A stretch of DNA of 64,000 nucleotides from Phymatolithon calcareum (taxonomy: Eukaryota; Rhodophyta; Florideophyceae; Hapalidiales): positions 2,170,001 through 2,234,000 of the forward strand of contig OZ345369.1 in NCBI GenBank assembly GCA_977006965.1, written 5' to 3'. Each line of letters opens with the position of its first letter. Positions within the stretch are counted from its first letter, which is position 1. The notes beneath the pieces were generated by a model that saw nothing but the letters and a program-made list of their open reading frames with translations, was not told where the DNA came from and searched no databases. The translations under genes were made by a program, and so were the position numbers. This document shows, piece by piece, positions 31,376 through 40,565 of the stretch.

Positions 31376-32794
31376 TCAACACAATTTTAGCAATTTGCTT
31401 TGGAAATTGGCAATTGCGTAGGACGTGCTCTTACAAAACGCTACGCTTCGGTTCAGATGTATGATTTTTCTTGAAGTTTTCTTCTCGCTTAAGCACCGAT
31501 GAAAGCAAGAAATCTCTACTTGATGCGGGATGGGAACTTGCTTATACGCCGCAATCACATTGACCGCTGCCAGTGTCGCCATACTAGCTCTAGTAGCTAG
31601 ACTCACGCTTCCAATATGAAGCAGAATGAAATAATTTGGCAGCTTAATAAGCGGACTATCTAACGGCAGCGGCTCAGGCGTGGTCACGTCTAATCCCGCT
31701 CCAAAAATCGTACCCATTTCCAATGCCTTGACCAGATCATCCTGCTTGACCAGCTCACCCCTGGCGGCATTAACAAACACAGCAGTGCGCTTCATCTTCC
31801 TAAACGCGCTCTCATCAAACATTTCCCTAGTGTGCTCATTGAGCGGACAGAGCGGTATTACAATATCCGAATTGGAAAGGAGAAAGTCCAAATCGACAAA
31901 TTCAGCATCAAGAGGTTTCGCAATATCTGGTTTCGGCCGATTTCCAGAGTACAGAATCGAGCACCCAAACGCCCGAAGGCGGCGCGCGACAGCCGCCCCG
32001 ATACGACCGAGCCCGATGATACCCACAACGCTGGAATGGACATCAGTGCCGCACATCCATTCCGGGTGCCACGCGCCCCAGCTGCCGTCCTCGACTGCCA
32101 CAGTCGCCTCCTTGAAGCGGCGGCAAGCGGCAAGCACGAGTCCGAGCACGGTGTCTGCGGTTGTCTCGGTGAGCACGTCGGGCGTGTGCGCGACGCGAAT
32201 ACCGCGGCGTGTGCATTCGGCGACATCGATGTGATTGTAGCCAACACTCATGGTGGACACGACCTTCAATCGCTCCCCGCCAGCGTCGAGCACCTCGGCC
32301 GTGATTTCATCCTTGAGCATGCAGTAAAGCGCGTCGGCACCGGAGCGCAACTTGTCGCACAGCTGCGCAGTGCTCATCTCGCCGGCATTAGGGCCTGGGT
32401 AGTCGATTTCGAGACCGGGGCAGGCCTGCAGACGGGATATTCCAGCGGGTGGGATCGCGTTCGTGACGACGACTCGCCAGGGCGATCGCGAATCATCCCG
32501 CATGGCGGTGGAGTACAGGGCCGCAGCGGTCGGACGACGGGGCCGCCAGGTGTTAGACGATGAGAATTTGCGGATCAGATGTGAGGGGGAGTGTGGTACT
32601 GTCCGGAAGAAAAACCCTGCCGCAAGTGAGTGTGGGCGAGGCATTGCCGGATCGTTGGTCGGTGTCGGCAGGTGCATTGCGGTGTGATGCGTTCGTGTAA
32701 GAGAGTAACGCTTACAGACCTGAAGCAAGGATTGACGGCCCAGGCTGGAGAAGGAGCATCCAAGCCCACGACCTTTCGCCTTACCGAGAATCAC
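31376..32794 (-). CDS. Glyoxylate/hydroxypyruvate reductase-like protein, copy 1 (extended at both ends)
   Basis: This D-2-hydroxyacid dehydrogenase resembles the animal-type GRHPR subgroup, which reduces glyoxylate and hydroxypyruvate with NAD(P)H. Motifs: MSVGYNHID, the Rossmann loop GLGRIG (261-266), and catalytic Arg345 (NAARGEL), Glu374 (TTPEPL) and His393 (LLHIGS, where Pro is usual before His). Copy 2 aligns from residue 98 (MRDDS), so there is an N-terminal extension. Starts at Met40 or Met51 would give an Arg/Ser-rich leader with HLIRKFSSSN, like a mitochondrial or plastid presequence. The stop present in copy 2 is lost; 44 extra residues follow, the last 17 encoded by the Harbinger end. 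It may still be active, but the tail is abnormal. Confidence 0.85.
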   Translation of the reverse strand: MILGKAKGRGLGCSFSSLGRQSLLQVCKRYSLTRTHHTAMHLPTPTNDPAMPRPHSLAAGFFFRTVPHSPSHLIRKFSSSNTWRPRRPTAAALYSTAMRDDSRSPWRVVVTNAIPPAGISRLQACPGLEIDYPGPNAGEMSTAQLCDKLRSGADALYCMLKDEITAEVLDAGGERLKVVSTMSVGYNHIDVAECTRRGIRVAHTPDVLTETTADTVLGLVLAACRRFKEATVAVEDGSWGAWHPEWMCGTDVHSSVVGIIGLGRIGAAVARRLRAFGCSILYSGNRPKPDIAKPLDAEFVDLDFLLSNSDIVIPLCPLNEHTREMFDESAFRKMKRTAVFVNAARGELVKQDDLVKALEMGTIFGAGLDVTTPEPLPLDSPLIKLPNYFILLHIGSVSLATRASMATLAAVNVIAAYKQVPIPHQVEISCFHRCLSEKKTSRKIIHLNRSVAFCKSTSYAIANFQSKLLKLC

Positions 32795-33637
32795 GTTGAA
32801 GGCACCGTTTCGACTCGGTCCTTTCCATGCATAGGCTCAAGCATTGCCGGACAGCGATCGGTTCTGCCATGTTTTGGAGATTAGGTTAAGGAGTTCTCTC
32901 CGCTCAGGTACTGTACCCGAGGGATGCGTAGCCTGGTGAACAAAGTCCACGTGCCGATGAGCTGTTGGCTGCTCTTATCAAAGTTGTTAATTTGCTCAGT
33001 GATTCATTTTCAAGAAATGTATCATACCACCAGATTGCATTCAATGATTGGATTGGTCCATTCCCTCGTCTTCGTCCATTTTATTGGTCGCATTTCTCGA
33101 AACTGTACGAAGAGTGATAGCGACCGTTTCCGAATTGGATCAACAAGGGTTGACACTTTCCCCATCCAACGCTGTTTGTCCGCATGCACGTAATCGTTTG
33201 CATTGCCGTGCCTGGTAATGCAATCGAATGGCATGCGATAACACAATGTTTCTCCGATATGCACTATCTGCACAAGACGAATTTCGCCCTAATGCTGATT
33301 CATCGAGTTGGAGGCTTCATCCTTCTATCCGATCGCGAAAATTATGTACTTCCAAATTTATTGTCAATGAGAAGTATGCTCCTGATTCCCTGCCTGTTTA
33401 CCATGACCAGAAGACCAGTTTTGTGTTTTGATGTCCTCAGCGTCACATAATTATGAATTCAAAGTGCTGCGTATGTTGAGAAAAGTAGAGCGCTACATGC
33501 TATTGATGACGCTAAGCAAAGCACTGCCACGAACATCAAGCACCCACATCAAAAGCAGGAACTTCCATATGGTCAATATCTTCCTCCAGCCAAAGTATAT
33601 CGTAAACCATAGCACGATCAGAGGACTTGGTTACCCT
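32795..33637. other. Intergenic region between the two reductases
   Basis: Holds the promoter of copy 1 and the 3' flank of copy 2. No ORF of note, no repeat recognised. Confidence 0.4.
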
Positions 33638-34633
33638 TCACATCTTTACAGGATTAGGGATAGGTAATTGCTTATACGCCGCAATCAAATTATCCGCCGC
33701 CATAGTCGCCATACCACCTCTAGTCGCTAAACTTGCGCTTGCAATGTGCGGAAGAATGAAGCAATTGGGCAACTTAATGAGCGGACTGTCCAAGGGCAGC
33801 GGTTCCGGTGTGGTTACGTCTAATCCAGCCCCAAAAATCGTACCTTCCCTCAACGCCTTCACCAGATCATCTTGCTTTACAAGCTCGCCTCTTGCAGGAT
33901 TGATGAACACCGCGGAGCGCTTCATTTTCTTGAACACAGTCTCATCAAACATCTCCTTCGTTTCCTCCAGCAGCGGACAGAGAGCGATGACAATATCCGA
34001 CTTTTCAAGCAACGTGTCCATTGTGACCAACTCAGCACCGAGCTGTTCCGCCACCGTCGGATTCGGATAGCTATCGAAATACAAAAGGGTACAATTGAAA
34101 CCACGCAAACGACGCGCGACAGCCGCGCCAATACGTCCAAGCCCAACAATGCCCACAACACTTGAGTGCACGTCGGGACCGCACATCCACTCCGGACGCC
34201 ACTCACCCCAACCGCCGTTCTCAACCGCCGCGGTCGCCTCCTTGAAGCGGCGGCACGTCGCCAGCACGAGTCCGAGCGCGGTATCCGCGACCGTCTCGGT
34301 GAGAACGCCGGGCGTGTGAGCGACTGTAATTCCACGACGGGCGCATTCGGCAACGTCGATGTGATTGAAACCGACACTCATTGTGGAAATCATCTTCAAT
34401 CGCTCACCGCCCGCATCGAGAACTTCTGGTGTGATCTTGTCAGTGAGAAGACAGTAGAGGGCATCGGCACCTTCTCGAAGTTTAGCGCATATTGTTTCGT
34501 GCGGCATCTTGCCGGTGTCTGTTTTCGGGTAGTCGAGCTCGAAGCCGGGGCAGGATTGTAGACGGGAGAGACCCACAGTTGGGATGACGCTCGTCACAAC
34601 GACGCGCCAGGTAGATCTTGTGGTGTCCGACAT
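33638..34633 (-). CDS. Glyoxylate/hydroxypyruvate reductase-like protein, copy 2
   Basis: A complete 331-residue member of the D-isomer-specific 2-hydroxyacid dehydrogenase family, the usual length for GRHPR. Substrate-binding part: CLLTDKITPEVLDAGG, MSVGFNHID and the WRPEWMCG segment. Rossmann loop GLGRIG at 164-169. Catalytic triad Arg248 (NPARGEL), Glu277 (TTPEPLP) and His296 (LPHIAS). It starts at ATG 34633 in a good context (ACCAAAATG) and has no leader, so it is probably cytosolic, or peroxisomal by another signal (the C-terminus PNPVKM is not a PTS1). Copy 1 lies about 0.85 kb downstream on the same strand: a tandem duplication. Expected role: clearing glyoxylate and hydroxypyruvate from photorespiration or serine metabolism. 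Confidence 0.9.
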   Translation of the reverse strand: MSDTTRSTWRVVVTSVIPTVGLSRLQSCPGFELDYPKTDTGKMPHETICAKLREGADALYCLLTDKITPEVLDAGGERLKMISTMSVGFNHIDVAECARRGITVAHTPGVLTETVADTALGLVLATCRRFKEATAAVENGGWGEWRPEWMCGPDVHSSVVGIVGLGRIGAAVARRLRGFNCTLLYFDSYPNPTVAEQLGAELVTMDTLLEKSDIVIALCPLLEETKEMFDETVFKKMKRSAVFINPARGELVKQDDLVKALREGTIFGAGLDVTTPEPLPLDSPLIKLPNCFILPHIASASLATRGGMATMAADNLIAAYKQLPIPNPVKM

Positions 34634-36449
34634 TTTGGTGGCGATGTCAGCGGTGCACGGGGATGCAGAAGGAAACGGTTAGACGATATGAGTTGGAGGA
34701 ACAAGACGGTGGGCGAGCAGGTTAATAGGTTTCCTCGGGTGACTACTGTAGTTCTGAAAATGTATTGCATGCCAGAACAACCTGGCTGTACGGGAACGCA
34801 GGAGGTGCATGTGGATGGATGACGTGGCGGCAAGGCAGTTTGAGGTCAGCGCGGCCTCAGATCTCAGATTCCCAATACTGTCATACCGGCATCGTCGACA
34901 CAACCGTCGATTGGGCGTGAGACCTGTACATGGCAGGTGTGACTGGCTAGTACAGTAGTTAAGGCAGAAGGCAGGGACAGCGGAATGTGGAAAGTAATTT
35001 TGGGAAGGGAACCGTTCCTTTTCTGAGCAATCTTTGATACAAAATGATTTGTGAAGTGGGATTGGAGTTTATGGCTCGAATTGCAGTACATTTATCGATT
35101 CTCAACGAAGCCAGTTTCGGAAGCCAGTTTCGGTTTTGGAACAGTGCACGTTCTGTTTCAAGACTTCGCAGTAATCTCTTCCTCACACATAGGCGGGATC
35201 CAGGACTATGTGTCTGACCACAGGGACTGGCAGCCACTCTATTGTCCCTATATTGCGTTAACTAGCCAGGGTGAGCTAGGCCTGTTTGTCCCTGTAGTGC
35301 TATTCGCTTGTGGAAAACAGTCGGCTTCATCTACCCGTCTTTTTCATTGTCTATATGGCAATAGAAGATGGCAGGTTTAGCTCTTTATGAAGTTGACTCT
35401 ACATAGCCGGCATGCATTGAATAAGTCCCGTGCATGCGAGATCGCTTTCTTCTGGAATGGCATTCGTGTACATGGATGACCGCTTTCTCAAGGATTTTCA
35501 CTCCCGCTCATTGTCCGCTTAGCCGCACTCTGTCTTTTGATTCATTCATAAGGCAATAGGACAACCGACTGCTCAGCATCCAAGGAGATGTATGACGTCA
35601 TCAGCGAAGGTGGCACCTTCCCCTGCCTTGCTCGTAGATTCGGCCCCTTCGGCGTCGTGTAGACCAGAATTTTATGGCTTGCTACTGACGCTCATGAGAT
35701 CTGTACCGATAACGACGTTCTCTAAAAATGCATGAATTCTCCCGCGTGGTTAGGCTGGCAATAAGCCTCTGGATTTGCAGAGAGATTTTTGGAGATGTGT
35801 GGCTTGTATACGACACAAATATACAGCTGCCATTCGGGAGATATTTACCTGAACGGTGCTATCGTTTGAAAGCGGGTGGACAGAATGTACGTATACTGGC
35901 CGCCGTATTGAGCCCCAGTCGGCGGTTAAAATGCATGCACTTGTATACCAGCCAATTGCATGCATCCAAGACCAAGCCTCGTTCTGATTGGACCGCAAAC
36001 GGCATCATGGCACACCGCGATGGGGTTGTTGCAAAAAAGATCCCATCCGCCTCAAACGTCGCACTTGCACACAAAACATGATTCCATTCACCCTGCCGCC
36101 TCCACCCACGCCGTACATCCGCGATCTCAAAAACTTGTCGTGTCCATTGCCATGCTGCAGACCTCCGTCGGGAGGACATATGCGCAATTTGTGAGGACAT
36201 TCAGCGATCACACTCTAATAGGTTATCAAGCATCTGCGTAGCATTATTGCTTAACACTGAACGTTGTCCGTCGTGTCGCTCCTCACATTCGCGCTATTGA
36301 ATTTGCAGTAGCCAATGTGGCAGACACATCGACCCTGAACTCATTTCTGCCTCTCGTTTTGCAGCCTCTATGACAACATTTGCAATCCACGTGTGAATGT
36401 CTCTTCGCTTTCTTGTTGTTCATTTAGGTCGTGCCCAACCTCTCTGGTG
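34634..36449. other. Intergenic region, divergent promoters
   Basis: No convincing gene. It separates the divergently transcribed reductase copy 2 and the aminotransferase. Short frames here are not protein-like. Confidence 0.45.
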
Positions 36450-36458
36450 TATATAAGT
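36450..36458 (+). promoter_or_regulatory. TATA box of the aminotransferase gene
   Basis: TATATAAGT lies about 110 bases before the ATG, in a GTGTATATAAGTACTTCC context, consistent with a start site about 30 bases downstream and an 80-base leader. Confidence 0.6.
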
Positions 36459-36567
36459 ACTTCCGATCTCTAACGTAGAACGATTTTGTAACACAGCCAT
36501 ATTCAGCGACCAAACGTTATACCAGAAACACAGTCTAATTCCAACCATCACCTGACAAAACAACGTA

Positions 36568-37812
36568 ATGGGTTCCGCTGCCAACTTCCGTGAGCCCCTC
36601 GCCGACCGTCTCGGCCGTCTTGGTACCGAAACCGCCTACGCTGTGGCACTAGAGGCCGGAAAAATCAAGGCCAGCGGCAGGAAAGTGTATCCATTCCATA
36701 TCGGAGACCTTAACTTCCGCACTCCGCAGGTTGTCATCGACGCCTGCAAGCAGGCCCTTGATGACGGATTCACTGGTTATTGCCCTGCTGCCGGAATTCC
36801 TGCACTCCGAGAGGCAATGGCTACACACTACAAGGAGACTTTTGGCATTCCTTACAGGGCGAGCAATGTGAGTGTACAGAGCGGAGGAAAGCCAGGCATC
36901 GGCAAGTTTCTCATGTGTGTTTGCAACGAAGGAGACGAAGTGCTGTTCCCCAGCCCTGGGTACCCGATTTATGAGAGCATGGCCAGCTTTCTTAACACCA
37001 AACCTGTGCCATACCTCTACAAGGAGAACGGTAACGGAACGTTTTCGCTGGACATCAATGAATTGCGCATGAAGATCACACCGCGCACCAAAGCCATATT
37101 CGTCAACAACTTCCAAAACCCCATGGGTGTCGCACATACTCGTGAGGAGTTGGAGGCAATTGCAGAGGTCTGCGTCGACCATGACTTGTACTGCTTCTCC
37201 GATGACCCGTACTACCAGATCACCTTCTCCGACTTCAACAAGGAGGACTTTGTGCACATTGCGACCATGCGTGGCATGTTCAACCGTACCATCAGCGGCT
37301 ACACATTCTCCAAGAGTTTCGCGATGACCGGATGGCGTCTCGGTGCCGTTCTCGGACCGGAGTGGCTCATCAATCAGGTGACGAAAATCAACACCAACGA
37401 CGAAGCATGCACCACACATTTCATTCAGGTGGCCGGTGTGGCCGCGCTTAAGCATCCCGACGCGAAGAAGTTCACAGTGGACATGGTGCACGAACTTGAG
37501 GAGCGACGTGATGTGCTTGCTGAGGAACTTAACTCAGTGCCTGGATTTCATGTAATCAAGCCGAAGGCCACTTTTTACATGATGGCCAATGTGACAAAGG
37601 CGATGAAAAACATGGGCATTCGGGATATTGAAAGATTCCGCAGTAAGGTTTTGCAGGATACCGGTGTCTCGTTCTGCACTCGCGCTCACTTTGGGACGAC
37701 AACTCCTGGTGAGACACAGAAGTATGTGCGATTTGCCTTCTCAGGTGTCAACATCGACTTGATCCGCGCTGTGGGCTCTATCTTGCGACCGTATATGGCA
37801 AAGTATGAATGA
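36568..37812 (+). CDS. Class I/II aminotransferase (aspartate aminotransferase-like, PLP-dependent)
   Basis: A complete 414-residue fold-type I aminotransferase without introns. Motifs in order: FHIGDLNF (substrate-binding loop), GYCPAAGIPALREAMA, VSVQSGGKPGIG (PLP phosphate loop), NNFQNPMG (Asn contacting PLP), SDDPYYQI (Asp212 and Tyr215), SGYTFSKSFAMTGWRLG (Lys249 as Schiff-base lysine) and YVRFAFSG (Arg388 binding the substrate carboxylate). The pattern fits the bacterial-type aspartate or related transaminases; the exact amino-acid substrate cannot be read from the sequence. No targeting peptide is evident, so it is probably cytosolic. A TATA box precedes it. The 280-codon antisense frame is a shadow. 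Confidence 0.88.
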   Translation: MGSAANFREPLADRLGRLGTETAYAVALEAGKIKASGRKVYPFHIGDLNFRTPQVVIDACKQALDDGFTGYCPAAGIPALREAMATHYKETFGIPYRASNVSVQSGGKPGIGKFLMCVCNEGDEVLFPSPGYPIYESMASFLNTKPVPYLYKENGNGTFSLDINELRMKITPRTKAIFVNNFQNPMGVAHTREELEAIAEVCVDHDLYCFSDDPYYQITFSDFNKEDFVHIATMRGMFNRTISGYTFSKSFAMTGWRLGAVLGPEWLINQVTKINTNDEACTTHFIQVAGVAALKHPDAKKFTVDMVHELEERRDVLAEELNSVPGFHVIKPKATFYMMANVTKAMKNMGIRDIERFRSKVLQDTGVSFCTRAHFGTTTPGETQKYVRFAFSGVNIDLIRAVGSILRPYMAKYE

Positions 37813-38372
37813 GGGTGTATTGACGCATTGATAGCTATGCTAGCGAAAATCAGTCGCGTTCTGTTTTGTAACTATAGTTCATGGAGGGACTCCTTTTCTG
37901 TGAAAGCGCTGTACTAAGTAAAATAGTTTATTCTGGGAAAGCTATGGAAAGTCCTATTTGTAACACGAAATGCAGCGATCATGATGATGTGCATGGGGGC
38001 ATGAAGAAAGTGGTTGGAAACTGATGGCATAAGCACAATTAAAGGAAGAAGCAACGAGGCAGTACGAAGTAATTGATCTTTAAGTTACTGCACCAGGTCA
38101 GAGCAGAGCTGCTCCGATGCTTATTTAGTATAATACTGAGGGCTCTATGGTAAGACTTACTATAAAGTAAACTTTTAACTCGATGGTCTATATATTTTTT
38201 AAAAAATATATAGCTCATCCCAAGCTAGTGGGCGATTTGAAAACTCAAAAAAGTTTGTAAAAAGAACGCGAAACAGTTTGTTGGTGCCAGATTCGGGAGG
38301 CGGACTCGTGTTCTGGGTGAGTACCCCAACCAGTACCATCTAAGCGTTTCGTTCTTCGCTAACAACGAAAAT
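37813..38372. other. 3' flank with a perfect palindrome
   Basis: No gene. Contains a perfect 26-bp palindrome at 38188-38213. Confidence 0.5.
38188..38213. repeat. 26-bp perfect AT palindrome
   Basis: CTATATATTTTTT is followed directly by its complement, with no loop. It could extrude as a cruciform or be the head of a foldback element. Confidence 0.7.
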
Positions 38373-38861
38373 TTGTTGCTCACGCAGAAAAAGAGTACCC
38401 CCATGCCTCAAGAAAAAGACCCGCGCCGACTGGTCGACGCATGCATATACACCAAAGCAAAGGCGGTGACTAGTCTTGCGGAATGTTACAGACTTTATGG
38501 AGCCTTTTCCAAGTCGAAAAAAGTGAACGGCACGGTTCAGGAGGTAGTTGGAGAGAAAATCCACGGTCGGGCAAGCACATAACTGCGCGTAAAATGGGTC
38601 CTAGCTGAGCAGCCCATAGAGAAGATTAAGACTAAGACAGTGAAGATTTTTAGCATCAAGGCAGGTAAGGCTGATGAAGGTGCCCCTTCCTCTCGCCTGC
38701 TTGCATCGAGCCCCAGCCGGCAAAACTCCGTACCACCAACTCCGGCTTACAGTACTTGTGTTCGCCAATCTTCTTTACCAAACGCCAAGTTCTCCACCCT
38801 ACGAGCAACCACAAGTTCAAAAAAGGGGAACGAAAACCTCCATACGATCTGCAGAATGTAG
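38373..38861 (+). pseudogene. Unknown ORF with one in-frame stop
   Basis: The frame encodes DPRRLVDACIYTKAKAVTSL, AECYRLYGAFSKSKKVNG and TVQEVVGEKIHG, meets a TAA at 38580-38582, and continues in the same frame with LRVKWVLAEQPIEKIKTKTV and KIFSIKAGKADEG. Coherence across the stop suggests one interrupted gene. The first part resembles short N-terminal domains carried by repeated transposon proteins, but I cannot name the family. Confidence 0.35.
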
Positions 38862-38879
38862 ACACGCAATGTTGCACGA

Positions 38880-39240
38880 GTGTAATGTACGACACTCACA
38901 TTCTCAGTGATGACGTAACGACCCTTTACGATTATTAGTCTAGCGTCGGTTAGTGCTCCCCCCGTTTTACAGGGTGTGAGGTTGCTCTCCCCTGCTCTAT
39001 TTAAGCGGCGATCCTGATCGCATCTTAGACTGGAGCATCTCATCATCGCATGGAGAGAGATCACCCCCTCTGATGAAGGATGTATCCGTCGTATATGCGA
39101 TGCACCACTCGGACGTCATGCGCAAATTCAGCAAGATATATTTTGGCAAGTTCGTCTCCCCTGCCCTGAAATTTCTCGTCTCCCTCCTGGCCTGAGAAGC
39201 ATCGGGGATCATCTCCTTCGACTGACCCGTCAAACACATT
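38880..39240. other. LTR-like or promoter-like non-coding sequence
   Basis: GTGATGACGTAACGACCC is followed by CTATTTAAGCGGCGATCC and then an untranslated-looking stretch, as in an LTR with a TATA-like box. No second copy or target duplication was found, so this stays open. Confidence 0.25.
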
Positions 39241-39242
39241 CT

Positions 39243-39470
39243 TTAAAAAACAGTCGCTTTCACTGCACGAATATCTCTGTGAGCAGATATCCCGTGTACG
39301 CGCCAGCGGATAACTGGTGTGCTTCTGGGTGCACCAAAAACTACAGTGAGGTCTTGGGTGCTTTTAAAATAAATCAACATATATCCCCTGGCCGAAGCAT
39401 CGTCCTGCTCCGTTGCATCACTCGAGGCCGTGGAAAAGCTCAATGGTGCTGTGCCACCTATGATCCGTGA
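39243..39470 (+). pseudogene. C-terminal fragment of a second PPP phosphatase copy
   Basis: The first 65 bases match the phosphatase gene at 42993-43061 (encoding FHCT, then SRYPVYAPADN). It then diverges into a tail encoding WCASGCTKNYSEVLGAFKIN, the kind of C-terminal strand (G-x-V-L) expected in PPP phosphatases. The rest of the catalytic domain is absent. This tail, not that of the 475-residue gene, is the one shared with 3926-3990 and 22558-22620, so it may be the original C-terminus of the family. Confidence 0.55.
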
Positions 39471-39871
39471 AACTATCTCCTGTGCCAATGGGGCCGCCGG
39501 GTGGTGCGCCTGCCGGCGAAAAATGGGACGACTTCTTTGACGACGACCTGATGCCCTCCCCCGTACTGTCCCCACCACTGTCGTTGTCACACGGAGCTCA
39601 TTCGCCAATTAATAGCACATCAGGCTATCCACCGTCGTCCCACAGAGAGCTTGCTATCAGTGCTCCGACGGCAGACACACCAGGCCGATGTCCCATGGCG
39701 AACATGGACACCGCACCGCTTCCAGACCTTTGCGCGTCAAGCCGTCGAAAAGTGCACTTTACGCAGCCACATACCCCTGTAAACGGTGGTGGCTTCAAAG
39801 ATGCTTTTTCGGAGCCCGGTAAATGGGTGCCAGTATACTTGGAAAAGGAAACGGAAGTGTTGCTGATGTGA
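39467..39871 (+). CDS. Hypothetical Pro/Ser-rich protein
   Basis: A 134-codon frame with PMGPPGGAPAGEKWDDFFDD, Ser/Pro-rich middle and RRKVHFTQPHTPVNGGGF near the end. No domain is recognised. It overlaps the end of the phosphatase fragment and may be a separate exon; the following frame at 39963 may continue it after a frame change. Confidence 0.3.
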   Translation: MKLSPVPMGPPGGAPAGEKWDDFFDDDLMPSPVLSPPLSLSHGAHSPINSTSGYPPSSHRELAISAPTADTPGRCPMANMDTAPLPDLCASSRRKVHFTQPHTPVNGGGFKDAFSEPGKWVPVYLEKETEVLLM

Positions 39872-39939
39872 ACGCTCGCATGCGACTTGTGAACAGCTCC
39901 GAAGACGGGCGTCATAGAGCAGATAAGGGATCCAGCGAT

Positions 39940-40307
39940 ACGGTGTCGTCGGACATTATGAAGTGCTCGCCGAGCAACTCATTGACAATACATTTGATGC
40001 GCACATTACTCGTCGACGTTCAGTCACGGTAGGACGTATATTTTTCTCCGGAAGCGGTGTTGGAACCCACTTAACTCCCACGAGGAAGAAAAGGAAGACT
40101 GCGGATAGTATGATGACTAATTTTGCTGTGCAAAACAACTGCAGAATCAGCAAAGTCAAGAAGATGTCCCTCGTGTTCTCATCATGTAATAGGCTTGATG
40201 GCGCCGAAATCTACATATCTGGCACTTCAACCGGTAGAAACTGTTTTACCAAGCATGTTGAAGACATCCATGGGCTTGAAGCTTTTGACGAGCCTGATAA
40301 TGCGTAG
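39940..40307 (+). CDS. Unknown ORF of a repeated family
   Basis: The open frame reads EVLAEQLIDNTFDAHITRRR, then GVGTHLTPTRKKRKTADSMM (basic, NLS-like) and NCRISKVKKMSLVFSSCNRL to EAFDEPDNA. A decayed copy lies at 54540-54800 on the same strand, with stops where this one is open. No known domain. It could be the surviving coding copy of a mobile-element protein. Confidence 0.35.
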
Positions 40308-40346
40308 CTTTCGTTTCCAAAAATTAAATGCTTTTCATTCCTTCAA

Positions 40347-40565
40347 TTGAGGAATAAATCCCGGGTTCTTTGTACACACTGGTTATTTCACCGCTTCCCA
40401 TACTCCTGGCAAGAGCAAGCAAGAAACGAAGATTCCGAACTAGATGAAGCTCTCGCAGATATTTCAAACTTAATGTTCCAGCGACTACTTTCCGATATTC
40501 AAAAAGAGAAGCTGGAAATGGAAGTTGATACTGTCCAAAGAAAATGTCCGAACTCAACTACTTAA
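40347..40565 (+). CDS. Small ORF of a repeated family (THWLFHRFPYSWQE)
   Basis: The 72-residue frame reads THWLFHRFPYSWQEQARNED and ends KCPNSTT. A paralogous frame at 60229-60510 reads THWLLHRFPYPYQENKRS and ends CLNNTK, so the protein sequence has been kept between copies. Both follow an ATTGAGG-AATAAATCC-like leader or equivalent. The helical, acidic tail looks like a coiled coil. Unknown function. Confidence 0.35.
   Translation: MRNKSRVLCTHWLFHRFPYSWQEQARNEDSELDEALADISNLMFQRLLSDIQKEKLEMEVDTVQRKCPNSTT

Larger units (their letters stand above)
28265..31430. mobile_element. Complete PIF/Harbinger DNA transposon
   Basis: The ends GAGCACGTCCAACGCA (28265) and GGACGTGCTC (to 31430) form terminal inverted repeats (GAGCACGTCCWACGCA), and both sides carry TTA (28262-28264 and 31431-31433), the 3-bp target duplication of PIF/Harbinger elements. 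The 3166-bp element encodes the two proteins the superfamily needs, in convergent orientation: a Myb/SANT-like protein (plus) and a DDE transposase (minus). Both frames are open. Subterminal blocks of ATTGCCAAA and its complement (28284-28425, 31385-31415) are candidate protein-binding sites. The intact structure suggests recent and possibly autonomous activity. Confidence 0.9.

Noticed and set aside
31832-32563. 243-codon plus-strand frame
   Set aside because: Antisense to reductase copy 1 with no protein-like features.
36649-37491. 280-codon minus-strand frame
   Set aside because: Exactly antisense to the aminotransferase; open only because of the codon bias of the real gene.
38880-39240. 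Possible solo LTR
   Set aside because: No second copy or target duplication could be found, so it was kept only as a low-confidence note.
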